Part shown: positions 1 to 7,981 of the stretch, in pieces | Position numbering within the stretch: position 1 is the stretch's first letter | How the letters are laid out: each line of letters begins with the position of its first letter | Assembly: GCA_035656495.1 (NCBI GenBank) | Contig: DASRSL010000135.1 | Coordinates: forward strand, 1-64,000 | Direction: 5' to 3' | Length of the DNA stretch: 64,000 nucleotides | Source of the DNA: Roseiarcus sp035656495 | GTDB lineage: Bacteria; Pseudomonadota; Alphaproteobacteria; Rhizobiales; Beijerinckiaceae | Translations under genes and position numbers: made by a program | Notes under the pieces: model-generated | Database searches by the model: none | Seen by the model: the letters and a program-made list of their open reading frames with translations, nothing else | Told to the model about the DNA's origin: nothing

Positions 1-1376
1 TGCAGATCGCGCAGGTCCTGTCCGGCTACTCGCTCGGCGAAGCCGACATGCTGCGCCGCGCGATGGGCAAGAAGATCAAGCAGGAAATGGACGCGCAGCG
101 CGCCCGCTTCGTCAACGGGGCGGTCGAGCGCGGCCTCGCCAGGGCCAAGGCGGACGAGATCTTCGACCTGCTCGCCAAATTCGCCGACTACGGTTTCAAC
201 AAGAGCCACGCCGCCGCTTACGCCCTGATCTGCTACTGGACAGCATGGTTCAAGGCGAACCATCCGGCGGAATTCCTGGCCGCCTCCATGACCCTCGACA
301 AGGGCAACACCGACAAGCTCGCCGAATTCCGCGCCGATGCGCAGAGGCTCGGCATCAGGGTCGCTGCTCCTTCGGCCAACGCCTCCGAGGTCGATTTCGA
401 CGTGCGCGCGGGCGCCGACGGAAGCGCGACGATCGTCTATGCGCTCTCCGCCATCAAGGGCGTCGGCGAGGCGCAGGCGGAGGCGCTCGTCAAAGCGCGC
501 GGCGGCAGGCCGTTCGCTTCGCTCGGCGACATGGCGAGCCGGCTCGATCCCCGCCTCGTCAACAAGAAGGCGCTCGAAAGCCTAGCGTCCGCCGGCGCGT
601 TCGACGGGCTCGAGACCGACCGGGCGGTCGCCTTCGCCGCCATCGAGCCGATGCTCGCGAGCGCCAACGCGAGCGCCGCGGAAAAGGCGTCCGGCCAGAA
701 CGCCCTGTTCGGAGACGCGGAGGCGGCGCCGCTGAAGGTCGCCGCGAGCGCCTGGACCGACGCCGAAAAGCTGAAGCGGGAGTTCGATGCGGTCGGCTTC
801 TTCCTTTCCGGCCATCCGCTCGAAGCCTACGAATCGGCGCTGAAGCGCCTTCGCGCCGCCCGCTGGGCCGATTTCGCCCGCTCGGTCCGCGCCGGCGCCT
901 CGAGCGCGCGCCTGGGCGCAAGCGTCCTCGACCGGACCGAGCGCCGCACCAAGAGCGGGGCGAAAATGGGCATCGTGCAACTCTCCGACCCGACCGGCCA
1001 GTACGAGGCGATCATCTTCCAGGAGGGGCTGAACCAGTTCCGCGACCTCCTCGAAAAGGGCTCGGACGTGCTGGTGACGCTTCAGGCCAGCGTCGAGGGC
1101 GAGGACGTGCGCGCCCGCATCGTCAACGTCGAGCGCCTCAACGAGGCGGCGGCCAAGGTCCACAAGGGCCTGCGCATCTTCGTCCGCGACGAGACCCCGC
1201 TCGGGACGATCGAGAGCCGCCTGCGTTCTCCCGGCGAAGGGGAAGTGTCGCTCGTCGTCGTTCTCGGGCCGAAGGAGGAGGTCGAGATCCGCCTGCCCGG
1301 CCGCTACGCCGTCAGCCCGGCGATCGCCGGGGCGCTGAAAGCGGCGCCGGGCGTGATGGCGGTCGAGCAGGTGTAG
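1..1376 (+). CDS. dnaE: DNA polymerase III alpha subunit, C-terminal part (5' end outside window)
   Basis: The frame is open from base 3 and stops at 1374-1376, giving the last 457 residues of a protein normally about 1,150 long. DnaE is the catalytic subunit of the replicative polymerase. The visible part opens with LGEADMLRRAMGKK and NKSHAAAYALICYW, hallmarks of the region after the polymerase active site. A helix-hairpin-helix (IKGVGEAQAEALVKA, about residue 145 of the visible part) follows, then an OB-fold of the nucleic-acid-binding type (LGASVLDRTERRTKSGAKMG, near residue 305) and a C-terminal tail. Nothing looks broken. The family assignment is secure; only the start is missing. Confidence 0.96.
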   Translation, partial: QIAQVLSGYSLGEADMLRRAMGKKIKQEMDAQRARFVNGAVERGLARAKADEIFDLLAKFADYGFNKSHAAAYALICYWTAWFKANHPAEFLAASMTLDKGNTDKLAEFRADAQRLGIRVAAPSANASEVDFDVRAGADGSATIVYALSAIKGVGEAQAEALVKARGGRPFASLGDMASRLDPRLVNKKALESLASAGAFDGLETDRAVAFAAIEPMLASANASAAEKASGQNALFGDAEAAPLKVAASAWTDAEKLKREFDAVGFFLSGHPLEAYESALKRLRAARWADFARSVRAGASSARLGASVLDRTERRTKSGAKMGIVQLSDPTGQYEAIIFQEGLNQFRDLLEKGSDVLVTLQASVEGEDVRARIVNVERLNEAAAKVHKGLRIFVRDETPLGTIESRLRSPGEGEVSLVVVLGPKEEVEIRLPGRYAVSPAIAGALKAAPGVMAVEQV

Positions 1377-1691
1377 GGGCCGCGCGGCGGTTACGGCGGT
1401 TTTAGCGCCAGTTTAGCGGCGGGCCTCAAGGATTTCAGCAGGTTGCGACCCCGTTTAGCGTCGACCTGAAATCCGGCCGAAACCGCGTCGGCGGTCCCTC
1501 GATTTATAACGTTTCAGATGTGTTTAATAGCATTTGAACTCCCGCGCATGCACTGCCGCTGCGTCGGCGAATTCATCCTCTCGAAGCCGGGTCTCGCGGC
1601 CTTCCGCTTCGGGAGGCGGCTTGCGACAGGCTTGCGCGCGCGCCTCGGCTTCGCTATTGACGCCGCCTGCGCTTTTTCTGGTCGCCGCCGT
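1377..1691. other. intergenic region between dnaE and tRNA-Gln, no gene seen
   Basis: About 315 bases without a convincing reading frame. The first part repeats short GTTTAGCG-like words (around 1400-1465). An AT-richer patch at about 1500-1530 (TTTATAACG, TGTTTAATAGC) could hold the tRNA promoter, but no clear -35/-10 pair can be assigned. Confidence 0.4.
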
Positions 1692-1765
1692 TGGGGGATA
1701 GTTCAACGGTAGAACTGCGGACTCTGACTCCGTCAATCTTGGTTCGAATCCAGGTCCCCCAGCCA
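1692..1765 (+). tRNA. tRNA-Gln (anticodon CUG)
   Basis: A full cloverleaf can be folded by eye. The acceptor stem TGGGGGA (1692-1698) pairs with TCCCCCA (1755-1761), followed by the discriminator G and an encoded CCA (1763-1765). The anticodon stem is GCGGA/TCCGT around the loop CTCTGAC, so the anticodon is CTG, reading CAG glutamine codons. The T-arm has the usual GGTTCGAATCC. It stands alone. The DNA downstream is gene-poor and holds decayed genes, so this tRNA could once have been an integration site, but no integrase or second copy of its 3' end was seen. Confidence 0.95.
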
Positions 1766-2163
1766 CTTGTTTTCGTTAGGTTTCCGGCCTTTCACGAACT
1801 ACACCAAAGAGGCGGTTCGGAGCATAGTTCGGAGATTTGTTTCCGCAACGTTCGGATTGAAGGCAAAAAGAACCGCCTTATCTGCCTCTCCGCCGCCTCG
1901 GAAACGCCAGCACCTTTGCCTTGCTCCCGACGATCCGCGCTGGATAGGACTCTTCGGCCTCATTGCCTTTGTCGCCTTATCACTGCATAGATTTGCCGCC
2001 ATTACGCAACACCGGCGGCCATGAATAGCGAAATTGACATACCGCCCAGAAAGAGCGAGCGCGCCGGTATGTTCGGTACCAGGGAAGGCCAGAAGATCGT
2101 TTTCGACGTCGTCGCGGACAAGCGCACGAAACGCCCGGTGACGAAAAGTGGCTCACCCCCCGG
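1766..2163. other. gene-poor stretch after the tRNA, nothing recognised
   Basis: About 400 bases with only short frames. One 51-codon frame (2021-2176, +) starts MNSEIDIPPRKSERAG but resembles nothing I know and has no clear ribosome binding site. Base composition is a little less GC-rich than the neighbours. It is probably decayed DNA. Confidence 0.35.
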
Positions 2164-2297
2164 AATCGCAGCTTGATCGATCACGGACCAGGCAGTTTCG
2201 CTCTTTCCCACTGGTGAACTGATAGAAGACGATCTCGGTGAAGGAAACACGCTCTGCCGTTGACCGGCAGGCCGAACAACTCGCCCTTGGGTGCGTC
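2164..2297 (-). pseudogene. remnant of a SnoaL-like ester cyclase, broken over three frames
   Basis: On the minus strand three neighbouring frames give consecutive pieces of one protein: KGELFGLPVNGR (about 2297-2253), VSFTEIVFYQFTSGKE (2248-2201) and ETAWSVIDQAAI (2199-2164). In order they match the usual C-terminal half of SnoaL-like polyketide/ester cyclases (G-x-L-x-G-x-P-x-x-G-R, then a strand, F-x-D/S-G-K and W-x-x-x-D). At least two frameshifts separate them and no N-terminal half is recognisable upstream, so this is a dead fragment. The family call is from memory of the motif; the frame changes are seen directly. Confidence 0.6.
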
Positions 2298-2398
2298 GAA
2301 ACAACGGCGTCCGGCCACCGAAGAGCTTCGGCCATTCTCTTTCTCGCTTCCGCGCTGCCAGCGCGATGATAGGCTCAGTCGCGGTCGCGTGCTGACAG

Positions 2399-2860
2399 GT
2401 GACGGATCATCATGTCTCTGGAAACTTCCTCATTGGCGTCGCCCGTCAAAGACTGCTCTGTCTCGGCCTGACGGCCAGTGTCAGTTCCGACCCTCACGTA
2501 GCTGCCGCCGTAGCGGCAAACGCGCCTCGGAGCGCTCTGTTTCTCGGCATTAGCTGGTCCGGACGGACGCGGGATCTCGTCGAGACCTTCGAGGCGGCGC
2601 GCGCTCAAGGCTCGAAGCGAATTTCGATCACGAGCGACCCGAACAGCCCAGTTACCAAGGTGTCCGACATTGTTTTGATCTCGGCGGTCCGTCGGTCGCC
2701 AATCGCGCACGAAACGATAGGCACTCGAACGTCTCAGCTAGCGATCGTTGAAATGTTGTGCGTCGCCATTGCTGTTCAGCACCCCGATCGCGAGCGTTTG
2801 AATCGGGGCGTTGCGTTGCTCGACGGGGAAATCGCGAAGAAACGGGTTCCCGGCGCCTAG
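2399..2860 (+). pseudogene. truncated RpiR/MurR-type regulator, SIS domain only
   Basis: The 153-residue frame is almost entirely a sugar isomerase (SIS) domain: GISWSGRTRDLVETFEAARA, ITSDPNSPVTKVSDIVLISA, and an end of the type ETIGTRTSQLAIVEMLCVAIA. This is how the C-terminal half of MurR/RpiR-type regulators reads. Complete members have about 280 residues with an N-terminal helix-turn-helix of about 75 residues, which is absent here, and the first 20 residues before the homology look random. It may still be translated, but most likely it is the stump of a sugar-phosphate-responsive regulator. Confidence 0.6.
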
Positions 2861-3197
2861 CGCAAGCGGCGGACCCCGCAACCTGAGGAAGACCACGCGA
2901 AGGCTTTGCTGGAGCGTTTCCCGCAAAGGCGGGGCAATGTGTGCGAGCCGGTGGTCGGCGCCCGGGCGCAGGCGCAGGCGCCGCCCCGGCCAAAGAAATC
3001 GCGAGAAGCAGCTCGGCAGCAAGAACGACCATCGAGGCCGGTTGGGGCGCTGGCGATCGGGCAGGAATTCGTTCCGACTGGCGGTGGCGAACGCGATCGT
3101 CGGTTTAACTCCGACGCCGCCAGAACTAGGCTATGACTCCACGCGGGACACAGTGTGCCGGTGCCGGCGCCCTTCACTTGGCGGGAAACGAACCAAC
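2861..3197. other. 337-base gap without a recognisable gene
   Basis: Frames on both strands are open by chance because of high GC, but none has family resemblance or a good ribosome binding site. The + frame of the following MFS gene is open through this stretch. I treat that as non-coding because the conserved MFS head begins only at 3198. Confidence 0.4.
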
Positions 3198-4874
3198 ATG
3201 AAAGGCGCGTATAAGCCCTCTCGACTTGGAATTTTCTTCCCTTTGCGGCATGCGACCTTTCGGCGCATTTGGACGGCGAGCCTCCTATCCAACCTCGGGC
3301 TCCTGATCATGGGCGTCGGAGCCGCCTGGTCGATGACGCAAATGACGTCATCAGCGAGCACGGTCGCATTGGTTCAGACCGCCTTAATGATGCCAGTTGC
3401 TCTGATCTCGACACCGGCCGGCGCGATCGCTGACATGTTTGACAGGAGGATCGTCGGACTCGTCGCGTTGGCTATCGCTACGCTCGGGGCTGTTTCCCTG
3501 ACTACGCTCGCCTGGCTTGGCGCAATGACGCCTAACATCCTCCTCGGCCTGTGCTTTACAATTGGGAGCGGGATGGCGCTTTTCGGACCTGCGTGGCAGG
3601 CGTCGGTCAGTGAACAGGTGCCCGCGGAGGCTCTGCCATCCGCGGTGGCGTTGAACAGCATCAGCTACAATATCGCGCGCAGCTTCGGTCCGGCGATCGG
3701 CGGCGTCATCGTCGCTGCAGCGGGCGCGATCGCCGCGTTCGCGACCAACGCTTTTGCCTATCTTCCTCTCATCGTAGTGCTCTTTCTCTGGCGGCGCGTG
3801 AATGAGCCCTCGCGGCTCCCGCCAGAACGTCTGGCGCGCGCTGTCGTTTCCGGCGTCCGCTACATACTGAACTCACCCTCGATCCGCGTCCTGCTCGTTC
3901 GGACTCTGGTGACCGGAATTGCTGGCGGTTCGGTGGCTGCGCTGATGCCGATCGCCACCCGCGACCTCCTGGGCGGCGGCGCCCAGACCTATGGCGTCCT
4001 GCTAGGCGCCTTCGGGCTGGGTGCGGTGACTGGAGCGCTCAACGTCTCTACTCTGCGTTCGCGATTCGGCGCGGAGACGGCGATCCGCCTCTGTGTCGTC
4101 GTCATGGGCATCGGGGTCGCAATCGTCGCGGTGAGTCGCTCATCGATCCTTACCGGCGTCGTTCTATTATTTGCAGGCGCTGGATGGACAGCGTCGGTCA
4201 CTCTATTCAACGTCGGCATTCAACTCGCCGCCCCGCGTTGGGTCGCCGGCCGAGCGCTGGCGGCCTACCAGGCGGCGATCTCCGGTGGAATTGCGGTCGG
4301 CAGTTGGATCTGGGGAAGCGCTGCAGGCCTGATCGGTGTCAAGGGAGCATTGCTCGCCTCGGGCGCCGCGTTGATCGCCTCCTCATTGCTGGGGTTTTGG
4401 ATGCGAATGCCCACGGTCCGGGGACCAAACGAGCAGTCGCGGGATCTTCTGGAGGATCCGGAAGTGCGTCTGTCTCTGACTTCCCGCAGCGGACCGATCG
4501 TGGTTGAAATCGAATATCGTGTCAGCCTGAAGCGGGCGCGCCTGTTCTATGCGGTCATGCAGCATGTCCAACTGAGCCGAAAACGCAACGGGGCCTACGG
4601 ATGGTCGATTGCGCGCGACCTTGCAGATCCCGAACTCTGGACCGAGCGGTACCACTGCCCGACTTGGCACGATTATCTCAGGCAGCGTAATCGTTCGACG
4701 GACTCCGAACGGGCTCTCCACGACCGAGCCAATGAGTTTCATATCGGTCCCGAGCCCATTCGGATCCGCCGGATGCTGGAGCGGCCGGTGGGCAGTGTGC
4801 GGTGGAAGGACGAGACGCCCGACCGGTCAACGACTGACCACGCACCTGTCGCTGGACCTGGCGGCGGCCTTTAG
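3198..4874 (+). CDS. MFS transporter of the EntS/MFS_3 type with C-terminal extra domain
   Basis: 558 residues from the ATG at 3198 (MKGAYKPSRLG). Residues 1-420 carry about 12 hydrophobic segments starting with FRRIWTASLLSNLGLLIMGV and include ADMFDRRIVG, the usual loop 2-3 motif of drug and siderophore exporters of the EntS group. The last ~130 residues (from about LSLTSRSGPIVVEIEYRV) are soluble and resemble the small monooxygenase/stress-protein-like barrel that many MFS_3 proteins carry at the end. The probable role is proton-driven efflux of a small molecule across the inner membrane; the substrate cannot be told. The frame stays open upstream to 2811, but that part is not MFS-like. No regulator is adjacent. 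Confidence 0.82.
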   Translation: MKGAYKPSRLGIFFPLRHATFRRIWTASLLSNLGLLIMGVGAAWSMTQMTSSASTVALVQTALMMPVALISTPAGAIADMFDRRIVGLVALAIATLGAVSLTTLAWLGAMTPNILLGLCFTIGSGMALFGPAWQASVSEQVPAEALPSAVALNSISYNIARSFGPAIGGVIVAAAGAIAAFATNAFAYLPLIVVLFLWRRVNEPSRLPPERLARAVVSGVRYILNSPSIRVLLVRTLVTGIAGGSVAALMPIATRDLLGGGAQTYGVLLGAFGLGAVTGALNVSTLRSRFGAETAIRLCVVVMGIGVAIVAVSRSSILTGVVLLFAGAGWTASVTLFNVGIQLAAPRWVAGRALAAYQAAISGGIAVGSWIWGSAAGLIGVKGALLASGAALIASSLLGFWMRMPTVRGPNEQSRDLLEDPEVRLSLTSRSGPIVVEIEYRVSLKRARLFYAVMQHVQLSRKRNGAYGWSIARDLADPELWTERYHCPTWHDYLRQRNRSTDSERALHDRANEFHIGPEPIRIRRMLERPVGSVRWKDETPDRSTTDHAPVAGPGGGL

Positions 4875-4981
4875 CGTTGCGAGCGTACCGGGACTCGCCA
4901 AGTATCGCCGCGCACGGAAGAGCGGCGCAGGCCGACATGCTCGATTAGTTAGGGCAAAGTCCAGCCAGATCCGCGGGTCGG

Positions 4982-5737
4982 TCAGGCCGCGAACAGCATG
5001 GCCCTGAAGGTCTCCCGCGCTGGCGACGCCAGCCATGACCGCATCGCGGCTTCCCGCGAGAATCGCCCTTCCGGCGGCAAACGCCGCGCCTCGCCTTCGA
5101 CCGTGAGCGCGTCGCCCGTGAAAGGCCACGGGGCGAGGACGAATTCGAACTGCCGCCCCGGCCGCTCGATAAGCTCGATCCGGATCGGATCGCCGTTTTG
5201 TGCGAAAGCCTCGAGTGTCATCGGAGCCTTGAGGTCGCCGCAAAGCGCAAGCGACAAAGCGTCGGCGAACGCGACAAGCGAACTCTCCTTCTTCACCTCT
5301 GCGGTGTTCAGCCGCAGGGCTTGCATCCACGTAGCCTCGCGTGAAGCCTGCGTGGCGAGATAATTCTCGGCCGCTCGCGCGTCGGCTTCCGACATCCGGT
5401 GGCGGTCAGTGAAGCGGCGATAGATGAGTCCACCGTGCATCGAGATCAGGAGGGCGACGTGCGCGCCCCACGCACCGAGCGCCTGCTCCACCCCGCGCGC
5501 CCACATGGGCGCGTGCGTTGCAGCGCCGACGTGGCGAAAGAGGTGGGGACGCCCGGTCTCGGGGTCAAAGGTCGGCGCGGCCTCCCAATCGAGCCAGCCG
5601 ATGTCGTGCTGCTCGGCCGCCAGAAGCAGCGGCTCTCCGAGCGGTTCGGCCCAAGCGCGCAGCAATTGTCCCGAGATCCACGCGTGCGCGGGCTGACTGA
5701 TGGCGAGGACGCCGGAATTGTGGTTGCAGAACAGCAT
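4982..5737 (-). CDS. DUF3891 family protein
   Basis: 251 residues, starting MLFCNHNSGVLAISQPAHAW. The pattern ISQPAHAWISGQLLRAWAEP, then AAEQHDIGWLDWE and a later LLISMHGGLIYRRF, is that of the DUF3891 family, a soluble alpha-helical protein with conserved His/Asp residues suggestive of a metal site (inference). Function is unknown. The gene faces away from the MFS gene and stands 87 bases upstream of the end of cluster A on the same strand, so it is probably a separate unit. Confidence 0.8.
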   Translation of the reverse strand: MLFCNHNSGVLAISQPAHAWISGQLLRAWAEPLGEPLLLAAEQHDIGWLDWEAAPTFDPETGRPHLFRHVGAATHAPMWARGVEQALGAWGAHVALLISMHGGLIYRRFTDRHRMSEADARAAENYLATQASREATWMQALRLNTAEVKKESSLVAFADALSLALCGDLKAPMTLEAFAQNGDPIRIELIERPGRQFEFVLAPWPFTGDALTVEGEARRLPPEGRFSREAAMRSWLASPARETFRAMLFAA

Positions 5738-5783
5738 CGATGAAACCTCGCGCGGACCTCATTGCATCTCGTCCGACAGCAAC

Positions 5784-5806
5784 GCGCCCGCCGTTTTGGC
5801 GGGCGC
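5784..5806 (-). terminator. strong hairpin behind the cluster A operon
   Basis: A perfect nine-base stem GCGCCCGCC/GGCGGGCGC with a five-base loop lies 19 bases beyond the stop of the binding-protein gene (minus strand). No T-run follows in the direction of transcription, so it is either a weak terminator or a 3' stabilising hairpin that keeps the binding-protein mRNA abundant. Confidence 0.5.
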
Positions 5807-5824
5807 TCTGATCCTCCTGGATCT

Positions 5825-6814
5825 TCACTTCTTGAAATTTCCCCAATTTGCGGGGTCGTCGACGTTGGCCTTGGTGATCAGCTTGGGCTTGGTAATGCCG
5901 CTCTTTTCGATCGGCTTGGCGTCGAAATAGTTGACGATCTGATCAAAGATGAACGAGCCCATCGCGATCGGCGACTGCTCGACCGTGGCGTCCTGCGTTC
6001 CCTCGCGGATCCGCTGCAAAGCGAGAGGCGTGCCATCGAGGCCGACAACGACTATGTGTCTGGATTCGCCGACAGGAACCAGCTTATTGGCCTGACGCAG
6101 AGCGGAAACGATACCCCGGACCATCTCGTCATTGTGGCTGAAGACGCCCTTCACGTTCGGATTCTCGGTCAGCGCGTCAAGCACCATCTTGTAAGCATTG
6201 TTCGCGACCCATTCCGTGTTGAGCGACTTCACTTCGACGCCCGGATATTTCGCCTTCATCTCGTCAATGAAGCCCTGGTGGCGCCGCTGCGCCTCATCCG
6301 ATCCGGTCGACCCGCGCGTCTCCAAGACCATGCCCTTCCCGCCGACAGCCTGCCCCAGATAGTCGGCGCCCATCGCGCCCCCGGCAACGTTATCGAAGTC
6401 GACGAACGAGAGGTACTTGCCCTCCGGCGGCGGGTTTTCCATGATAAATACAGGAATGTTCGCCTCGTTGGCGCGTTTGACGCCGGCGACGATGAGCTTG
6501 GCGTCGACAGGATTGACGAGCAGCGCGTCCGGCTTCTTCGTCACCGCATCGAGAACCTGTGTAACCTGTAGGTTGGGATCGCCCTTGCCGTCGATGACGT
6601 GCAGCACGACGCCCGCGTCCGCAGCGCGCTTCTTGATGCCATTGACCAGCGCCACCTGGTACTCGAACTGCAGGCCAAAGGCTATGTACTCGACGGTTTT
6701 GCCCTTGGCCGCGCTTTCAGCCAGCGCACCGCCGCTTGCGCCGAAGGCGGCGGCTGCGAGACCAATTGCTGCGCCAAGCACTGCGTCGCGACGGGTGATA
6801 TTTTCTACGACCAT
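5825..6814 (-). CDS. sugar ABC transporter substrate-binding protein (ribose/LacI fold)
   Basis: 329 residues, type 1 periplasmic binding protein (Peripla_BP_4). The signal peptide begins MVVENITRRDAVLGAAIGLA; TRRDAVL fits a twin-arginine motif, so export folded through Tat is likely. The mature part has the typical spacing: VEYIAFGLQFEYQVALVNGI, DALLVNPVDAKLIVAGVKRA, FDNVAGGAMGADYLG, GVFSHNDEMVRGIVSAL and VVVGLDGTPLALQRIREG. It delivers a sugar or sugar-like ligand to the permease encoded upstream on the same strand. It is the last gene of the five-gene operon read from 12720 downwards, 101 bases after the permease. The ligand is unknown; partner enzymes suggest an oxidised or glycosidic compound rather than free ribose. 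Confidence 0.9.
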   Translation of the reverse strand: MVVENITRRDAVLGAAIGLAAAAFGASGGALAESAAKGKTVEYIAFGLQFEYQVALVNGIKKRAADAGVVLHVIDGKGDPNLQVTQVLDAVTKKPDALLVNPVDAKLIVAGVKRANEANIPVFIMENPPPEGKYLSFVDFDNVAGGAMGADYLGQAVGGKGMVLETRGSTGSDEAQRRHQGFIDEMKAKYPGVEVKSLNTEWVANNAYKMVLDALTENPNVKGVFSHNDEMVRGIVSALRQANKLVPVGESRHIVVVGLDGTPLALQRIREGTQDATVEQSPIAMGSFIFDQIVNYFDAKPIEKSGITKPKLITKANVDDPANWGNFKK

Positions 6815-6915
6815 GTTTTCCTCCTTTGACCTTTTGCCCTGTGTGAGCTGCGCCCCTATTGGGGGTGGCCGCCGGTATTTGATCGCCGACCCGCGACGGC
6901 CGGCGCGGACCAGGA

Positions 6916-7971
6916 TTATTTGCGCGGTTCGGATTTCACGATGTTCGCTCGCCGGCGAAGCCCGGCTTCAAGGTAGCTGCGACGGTACACGTCCAGCGCC
7001 GCGGCAACCGCAATGACGAGCCCGCTGACGACGTAGTCGTAGTTCGGCGGCACGTTGAGCAAATTGATTGCGTTCTGGACGAGACCGAGCAATAGCACGC
7101 CGAGGAGGACGCCGCCGATCTTGCCTTCGCCGCCGAACAGGCTCACCCCGCCGATGACCACGGCGGAAATGACCGTCAGCTCAACCCCCTCGCCCGCGGT
7201 CGCTGCGCCCGCCTCGAGGCGGGCAGTGATCATCAAACCGCCGAGCGCCGCCAGCGCGCCGGAGATCGTATAAGCGAGGAAAATCACTCGGCTGGTTCGG
7301 ATGCCCGCGAGTCGCGCCGCCACCGGATTCCCGCCCGTCGCGTAAATCGAGCGGCCGAAACGCGTTCTGGCGAGGACGAAATGCGCAACCACACCGAGCG
7401 CCAAAGTGAACAAAATTATCACCGGCACGCCGAACAGTCGCGCGGCCTGAATCTGCACGTAGAAATCTGGCACGGGCGCAAGGTTTTGGCCGCCGGAGTA
7501 AATGAACGCGAGACCGCGAGTCACGGACATCATCGCGAGCGTCGCGATCAATGCCGGTATCTTGGTCAAAGTCACGTTGAGACCATTGATGAGTCCGATG
7601 AGCGCGCCAACGCCGAGCGCGACAAGCGCCGCCACAGGCGCTGGAACGCCGTAGTCATTGACCAGCCCGACTGATAGCACCGACGACAACGCCAGCACTG
7701 CCCCCACCGACAAGTCGATCCCTGCGACAAGGATGACAAATGACTCGCCGATACCCATCACCGCGATGATCGTCGAGGAGAAAAAGAGATTTTCGATATT
7801 GAGACGGGTAAAGAAGACGGGACTGAGTACGCCAAGCACGATCGCGCCGATCGCGATGACGATGAACAGCCCGAGGTCCTGGACCGCCTCGATGACCGAC
7901 GTTCCCCCGTTGGACGCGCGCTTCGGACGGATCCGCTCGGCGACACCTTCGATCTTTGGGTCGAATTTCAT
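6916..7971 (-). CDS. sugar ABC transporter permease (RbsC type)
   Basis: 351 residues with 8-10 hydrophobic segments and the family landmarks GIDLSVGAVLALSSVLSVGL, TKIPALIATLAMMSVTRGLA, FGRSIYATGGNPVAARLAGI and AVVIGGVSLFGGEGKIGGVL. It is an inner-membrane channel subunit, presumably a homodimer because the operon has only one permease gene. It lies 10 bases after the ATPase gene, hence is co-translated with it. The N-terminal ~25 residues (MKFDPKIEGVAERIRPKRAS) are cytoplasmic. Confidence 0.92.
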   Translation of the reverse strand: MKFDPKIEGVAERIRPKRASNGGTSVIEAVQDLGLFIVIAIGAIVLGVLSPVFFTRLNIENLFFSSTIIAVMGIGESFVILVAGIDLSVGAVLALSSVLSVGLVNDYGVPAPVAALVALGVGALIGLINGLNVTLTKIPALIATLAMMSVTRGLAFIYSGGQNLAPVPDFYVQIQAARLFGVPVIILFTLALGVVAHFVLARTRFGRSIYATGGNPVAARLAGIRTSRVIFLAYTISGALAALGGLMITARLEAGAATAGEGVELTVISAVVIGGVSLFGGEGKIGGVLLGVLLLGLVQNAINLLNVPPNYDYVVSGLVIAVAAALDVYRRSYLEAGLRRRANIVKSEPRK

Positions 7972-7981
7972 TGCGAAACCT

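Noticed and set aside
2811..3197. 129-codon extension in front of the MFS gene
   Set aside because: The frame is open but not MFS-like, has no good ribosome binding site, and the conserved first membrane segment follows directly after the ATG at 3198.
1692..3197. tRNA-Gln as the edge of an integrated island
   Set aside because: Decayed genes follow the tRNA, yet no integrase and no repeat of the tRNA 3' end was found in the window.
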